From contig NC_053195.1 in NCBI RefSeq assembly GCF_905163445.1, forward strand, positions 2,842,501 to 2,906,500: 64,000 bases of DNA, written 5' to 3'. Below the pieces are notes generated by a model. The model was not told the origin of the DNA, made no database searches, and worked only from the letters and a program-made list of their open reading frames with translations. The position numbers and the translations under genes are program-made. Shown here one piece after another: positions 60,667-64,000 of this stretch. This stretch comes from Pararge aegeria. Its lineage: Eukaryota > Arthropoda > Insecta > Lepidoptera > Nymphalidae. The number at the start of each line of letters is the position of its first letter. Within the stretch, counting starts at the first letter, position 1.

Positions 60667-60893
60667 AATCATCATATCAACCCATAATACCACAATGAGA
60701 AGGGGTAAAGGCCATAGACCATAGATTGGTGGACTCCACACACCTTTGAGAACATTATCAGAAATTCCCTCACGCTGTATTTCCGTCACCGTTGAAGATA
60801 GTCTATATAATTAAATTGCTTAAAACTTAGAGGTGCTGGAATTCGAACTCGGCCCCCCGAAAGTGAAGTCCTACCCACGGAGCTATCACCGTT
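60667..60893 (-). mobile_element. SINE family B, copy
   Basis: Reversed family B: atcatcatatcaacccata, aatgagaaggggtaaaggcc, cacctttgagaacattatc, tccgtcaccgttgaag, attcgaactcggccccccga and head cacggagctatcaccg. A second head-like scrap (aaaccactagactatcacct) follows to 60940. Confidence 0.7.
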
Positions 60894-60955
60894 TTACTTG
60901 GTATGTATTGCCCTAAAACCACTAGACTATCACCTCTCCAAAATACATCAATAGA

Positions 60956-61114
60956 TATTAATATATATAAATTACTTGTGTGCGTGTGTATGTCACTGAA
61001 CTCCTCCTAAACGGCTGGATCGATTTGAATGATTTTTTTAGTATGCGTTTGGGTGGCACCCTGGATGGTTTCGATTCACAAATCAGCCCGACAGATGGCG
61101 CTGGGGTCCGCTAG
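60956..61114 (+). mobile_element. Short non-autonomous element ending GCTAG
   Basis: Runs from about taatatatataaattacttg, tgtcactgaactcctcctaa, acggctggatcgatttgaat to agatggcgctggggtccgCTAG before T (61115). The phrases are those of a very common Lepidoptera element whose ends, like Helitrons, are CTAG then T. The 5' start is uncertain. Confidence 0.6.
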
Positions 61115-61353
61115 TATTAATATATATTCCCAAATGGAGCTTGCTCACTGCTGTACCAGAGAGGTCGACATTAATGAGATATCGTTAGCTGTTGAATAAT
61201 CCCCAATATCTACTATGACGCAAACGTCATAGTTTCTTAGCAGCTAGAGAGCGTGGCGATGGAAACTAATTTACGTCTCGGATTTGCAAATTGCAGTTCG
61301 GAGTTATATTTTCGAATAGCTTTAGTATAAACGACGACTTATTTACTTTGACC
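61115..61353. other. No recognisable gene or repeat
   Basis: Contains a short inverted repeat, ctatgacg / cgtcatag (61213-61232), and nothing else recognised. Confidence 0.45.
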
Positions 61354-61602
61354 CTACAAATTTGTTCTAATGGGGACCGATTTTCTAAAAGTTAACCTTT
61401 GACTGGAATTCCACCTGAAAAACGGGTGAGCCGAAATCGAAACAATCGAAATTGTTTTGTATAAGTTATATGCATAAAAGAAGAAATTACAACAGGAATC
61501 AGATGTGGCATACTGAAAAGATAAAGCATCACAATCATAGTGTGATTTCGCTTTCTTTATAGGAGGCTGTACACTTTCACTTCCTTTATTATCGACAGAC
61601 AT
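61354..61602 (-). CDS. Weak candidate exon: NLS-like N-terminus
   Basis: From the ATG at 61602 the minus strand encodes MSVDNKGSESVQPPIKKAKS then HYDCDALSFQ before a possible donor (tca/gtatgcc, about 61515). The charged start with PPIKKAK looks like a nuclear-localisation motif. The rest of the 82-codon frame has non-coding-like composition. No promoter or partner exon is seen. It may be a host first exon, a transposase N-terminus, or chance. Confidence 0.2.
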   Translation of the reverse strand: MSVDNKGSESVQPPIKKAKSHYDCDALSFQYATSDSCCNFFFYAYNLYKTISIVSISAHPFFRWNSSQRLTFRKSVPIRTNL

Positions 61603-61741
61603 GTTTCATCTTAAAAATAGTTTTTTAAGTAAAACACAGGCTATATTATATACTGTAATTATAGTGTATACAGTATTGTTTACTATGTTACACGTTACAA
61701 GTACACACAACTCAACACCCAACAACAGCGCGGGCGAACCA

Positions 61742-62125
61742 GCTAAATTCAAAATTCATTTATTTCAAGTAGGCCTAATATAAGCACTTTTGAAAAGTCA
61801 AGTATGTCTGTGTGTAGTGACTCTACCACCGGTTCGGAAAGCAGATTCTACCAAGAAGAAGCGGGCAAGAAACTCAGCAGTTGCTCTTTTCCAATATCAA
61901 CAATTTACATTTTACATTTACATTTTATTTTTTCAAAATTAATTTTTCTATCTTATGAGAGACGAAAGCGAAGCCGGGTGAAAGCACCCGGCTTCGCTTT
62001 CGTCTCTCATTGCAAGCAACCTTGTCATTCAGAAATTCATGAATTGTATAGTAACCTCACTGTAATAAATGTGTTTTAACATATTCTTTAAACTTATGCA
62101 TTGGTAGGTCAAAAATTACTTTAGG
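61742..62125 (-). mobile_element. LINE 3' end, family K, reversed copy with inserted hairpin
   Basis: Reversed family K: attcaaaattcatttatttc, agtaggcctaatataagcac, tagtgactctaccaccggtt, accaagaagaagcgggcaag, then tcttatgagagacgaaagcg, cttgtcattcagaaattcat and acttatgcattggtaggtc. Compared with 41660-41965 it has an extra inverted copy creating the hairpin at 61955-62010. Confidence 0.75.
61955..62010. repeat. Perfect hairpin, 26-bp arms, 4-base loop
   Basis: The left arm 61955-61980 (atgagagacgaaagcgaagc start) and right arm 61985-62010 are exact reverse complements; loop aaag. GC-rich stem within the family K UTR. The sister at 41810-41860 has only one arm (gagtgatgaaagctgagccgg), so the second was gained here. 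Not followed by a T-run, so not a bacterial-type terminator. Confidence 0.95.
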
Positions 62126-62207
62126 AATCATATACATTATAAAAGCGTATACTCAATCCAACAAATGAGTGTACCTTTCGCAGACGATATGCACATGTCA
62201 TCATTTT

Positions 62208-62455
62208 GTCGGCCAATTGGCGCAGTGGGCAGCGACCCTGCTTTCTGAGTCAAGGGCCGTGGGTTCGATCCCCACAGCTGGAAAATGTTTGTGTGTCTGG
62301 GTGTTTATATGTATTTTATAAGTATTTATGTATATTATTCATAAAAAAATATTCATTTTCAGTCATCTTAGCGCCCATTACACAGGCTACGCTTACTTTG
62401 GGGCTAGATGGCGATGTGTGTATTGTCGTAGTATATTTATTTATTTATTTACTTA
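62208..62455 (+). mobile_element. SINE family A, copy 7
   Basis: Plus-strand copy: head ggccaattggcgcagtgggc, B box gggttcgatccccacagc, then a small deletion removes the gatgaacatgaatg segment, body gtgtctgggtgtttatatg, tail (TTTA)n at 62435-62452. Confidence 0.85.
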
Positions 62456-62759
62456 TGACCATTTCTTGCCAGTCATTTATATCGATGGATCTCAGTCTGT
62501 CCTCAGTGGTATATCGATACTGTAACGAGTGCAGGCAGTCATCTGGAGGTAAGATAACACAGTGAAATAATCGTTTGATAAGGCGCAATGTCAAGAGTGC
62601 GTATTATTTAACCTTATCAAGGGACAAGGATGAGTCATCCACACTTCCTGGGTTCGATGATCTACACCGCAAGCTGCGGAGAGCGGTTTAAACGTACGAC
62701 CAAGATGTCGGATCACCAACGCTTTTTGTTTAGGGTTGTTCTTATAGTAAACATTGCAA
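62456..62759. other. No recognisable gene or repeat
   Basis: Nothing recognised. Confidence 0.45.
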
Positions 62760-62830
62760 TAACGGCTAAGACACCGGGAGGAATCTTTGCATCGTTCGAG
62801 TCCATACAGGACTAAAGTGTATCTTTATCG
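62760..62830 (+). mobile_element. tRNA-related repeat M, head only (copy 3)
   Basis: Holds ggctaagacaccgggaggaa and gcatcgttcgagtccataca, the family M head with B box gttcgagtcc. The body is missing. Confidence 0.6.
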
Positions 62831-62937
62831 GAAGTACACTTGCTGATAACCACCTGAGTTTTGCTACGGCGGAAGGAGAGGGGCGAGCTCGCCATGAGTA
62901 GAGCCCCAGCACGGCTAGCATGGGCAGGAGACAATTA

Positions 62938-63026
62938 TATACAAACATCGCCATCTAGCGTATCTTGTGTTATGGGTACTAAGATGACTGATGAATATTT
63001 TTATGAATAATATACATAAATACTTA
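62938..63026 (-). mobile_element. SINE family A, tail half (split copy)
   Basis: Reversed family A: aaacatcgccatctagcgt, tcttgtgttatgggtactaa, gatgactgatgaatattttt. The head half is at 63226-63353. Confidence 0.7.
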
Positions 63027-63225
63027 AACAGATGTACAAGTTGTAATCAATAACTTGGTATGTGGTGTACTTAATATTGATATGGATGTGATTACAACTT
63101 AAATTAAAAAAAATATTTAACACTATGCCTTGTCACATAAACCCTGTGTGGTTTGTTTGAGATGGGGTGAGTTACCTAGTTGTCGTTTTTGTACTCTTAA
63201 GTAAATCAATAAAAAAAAGATATGC
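63027..63225. mobile_element. Unidentified insertion splitting SINE A
   Basis: About 200 bases separate the two SINE halves. It starts with a 12-bp inverted repeat pair, aagttgtaatca / tgattacaactt (63038-63049, 63089-63100). It ends in ttaagtaaatcaataaaaaa, like a retroelement 3' end with polyadenylation signal. About 20 bases of the SINE are missing at the junction. Confidence 0.5.
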
Positions 63226-63353
63226 AGAAAGACACTAAAAAGCAATCAAGTTCATCACATAAACTTTTTCCAGTTGTGGTGTTGTAGGAATCGAACCCAC
63301 AGCCTTGGACTCAGAAAGCAGGGTATCTGCCCACTGCGCCAGTCGGCCGTCAA
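63226..63353 (-). mobile_element. SINE family A, head half (split copy)
   Basis: Has agacactaaaaagcaatcaag, taggaatcgaacccacagcc and gcccactgcgccagtcggcc. The ttgtggtgttgtagg stretch shows a small duplication in the head. Confidence 0.75.
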
Positions 63354-64000
63354 TTATAGACGAAGTCTATACCGGAGGACACACAATCCAGTTCAGTAGG
63401 TTCATTTCGCTATAGAGGTAAGTCGAATTCAACTCAGATGAAGCTGCATTTATGATATCTCCCTTCTTACGTGAAGCCAGGAGACTAATGTCTTTGAACA
63501 GTGCCTGTTGTATAACCTAGGAGACAATTGTTTGAAAGAGTTACATTTCTTGATTTACCGACCCTGTAATCGAACCTGGAACCTCTCCGAGGTGTAATAG
63601 GAGGCTTAGATTGTAGCTACTACCCTACCGACGATATCGTGCTGTCAGACAATTTATAAAGAAAGAAAAAAAAATGTCTTTATTATCAGACATTTGTGTA
63701 AAATGTTACGTGGCTCAGTATAGCTGCATACTAAAAAGCGCAGCACTGGTTTTCAGCCAGCCCTCTTATTTTCGTTTTCACTGAATCCTCCTCCAAACAA
63801 TAACGAAACAATCATAAAAAGGGACAATAACTCAGAATATAATATATATAAAATATAAACAAACGAAAGATATTTATTACATTAACACAAAACTAAAATA
63901 CCAATGAAGGACATCATAAAAAACAAAATGTAACAAATCTAAGAAAGAATTAAATAATAAAAATAAAGCCACAATCAAAATTATAAAAATTATGCCTACT
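63354..64000. other. Mostly unrecognised; one SINE C-like head
   Basis: At 63558-63650, accctgtaatcgaacctgga, then gctactaccctaccgacgat and gtgctgtcagac, is a degenerate tRNA-like stretch resembling family C parts. The final 300 bases are AT-rich with no features. Confidence 0.4.

Noticed and set aside
61955..62010. Rho-independent terminator
   Set aside because: The strong hairpin lacks a T-run and lies in a eukaryotic LINE UTR.
1..64000. Bacterial or Wolbachia-derived insert
   Set aside because: No long open frames, operon structure or GC shift; all recognisable coding remnants are LINE or Helitron proteins.

Overview
The window looks like insect nuclear DNA, most likely from a butterfly or moth. 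It is AT-rich, has no operons or bacterial-type genes, and is packed with repeats typical of Lepidoptera: tRNA-derived SINEs, Helitron-type elements that start TC and end CTAG between A and T, a MITE with an internal GTCY microsatellite, and truncated RTE, CR1/Jockey and R1-like LINEs. I cannot fix the species. The family labels A to Z used here are my own, defined by comparing copies inside the window.

No host gene can be called with confidence. Nearly every open frame of 60-136 codons is the back of a SINE, a LINE remnant or chance. The best host-gene candidates are: (i) a minus-strand TATA box at 35418-35425 followed by a frame with an N-terminal signal sequence (35055-35366); (ii) a possible splice-bounded exon for a signal-anchored protein (39629-39791); (iii) a frameshifted membrane-protein exon that might be a gustatory receptor relic (37356-37692); (iv) two orphan TATA-type core promoters (15508-15545 and 6916-6960). 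All are low to moderate confidence.

Layout. 0-9 kb: SINE A and B copies, a Helitron-type element (3545-3996), LINE 3' ends and a 5'-truncated LINE with a zinc-knuckle C-terminus and poly(A) tail (8913-9457). 10-11.4 kb: a decayed RTE LINE with endonuclease and early RT motifs. 11.7-16.4 kb: a perfect 60-bp palindrome, a 275-bp fold-back element, two LINE C-termini and a core promoter. 16.4-19.6 kb: the longest stretch with little recognisable content. 19.6-22.9 kb: Helitron-type elements beside a probable Helitron helicase fragment. 24-36 kb: SINEs, nested insertions (LINE in repeat Q, SINE B in SINE A, SINE A in repeat H) and a second Helitron helicase fragment that runs into a CTAG terminus. 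36-46 kb: host-exon candidates, fold-back repeats and RTE tails. 46.6-48.4 kb: a complex of Helitron-type elements, a 52-bp-arm palindrome and TA tracts. 48-64 kb: more LINE tails, two related TIR-like elements (one inside a SINE), and SINE copies to the end.

The most unusual signal is a recurring class of short, near-perfect inverted duplications. In at least five cases a sister copy of the same repeat in this window lacks one arm, so the second arm was gained locally by fold-back copying. I report this as a locus-wide pattern that could be real mutagenesis or an amplification or assembly artefact.
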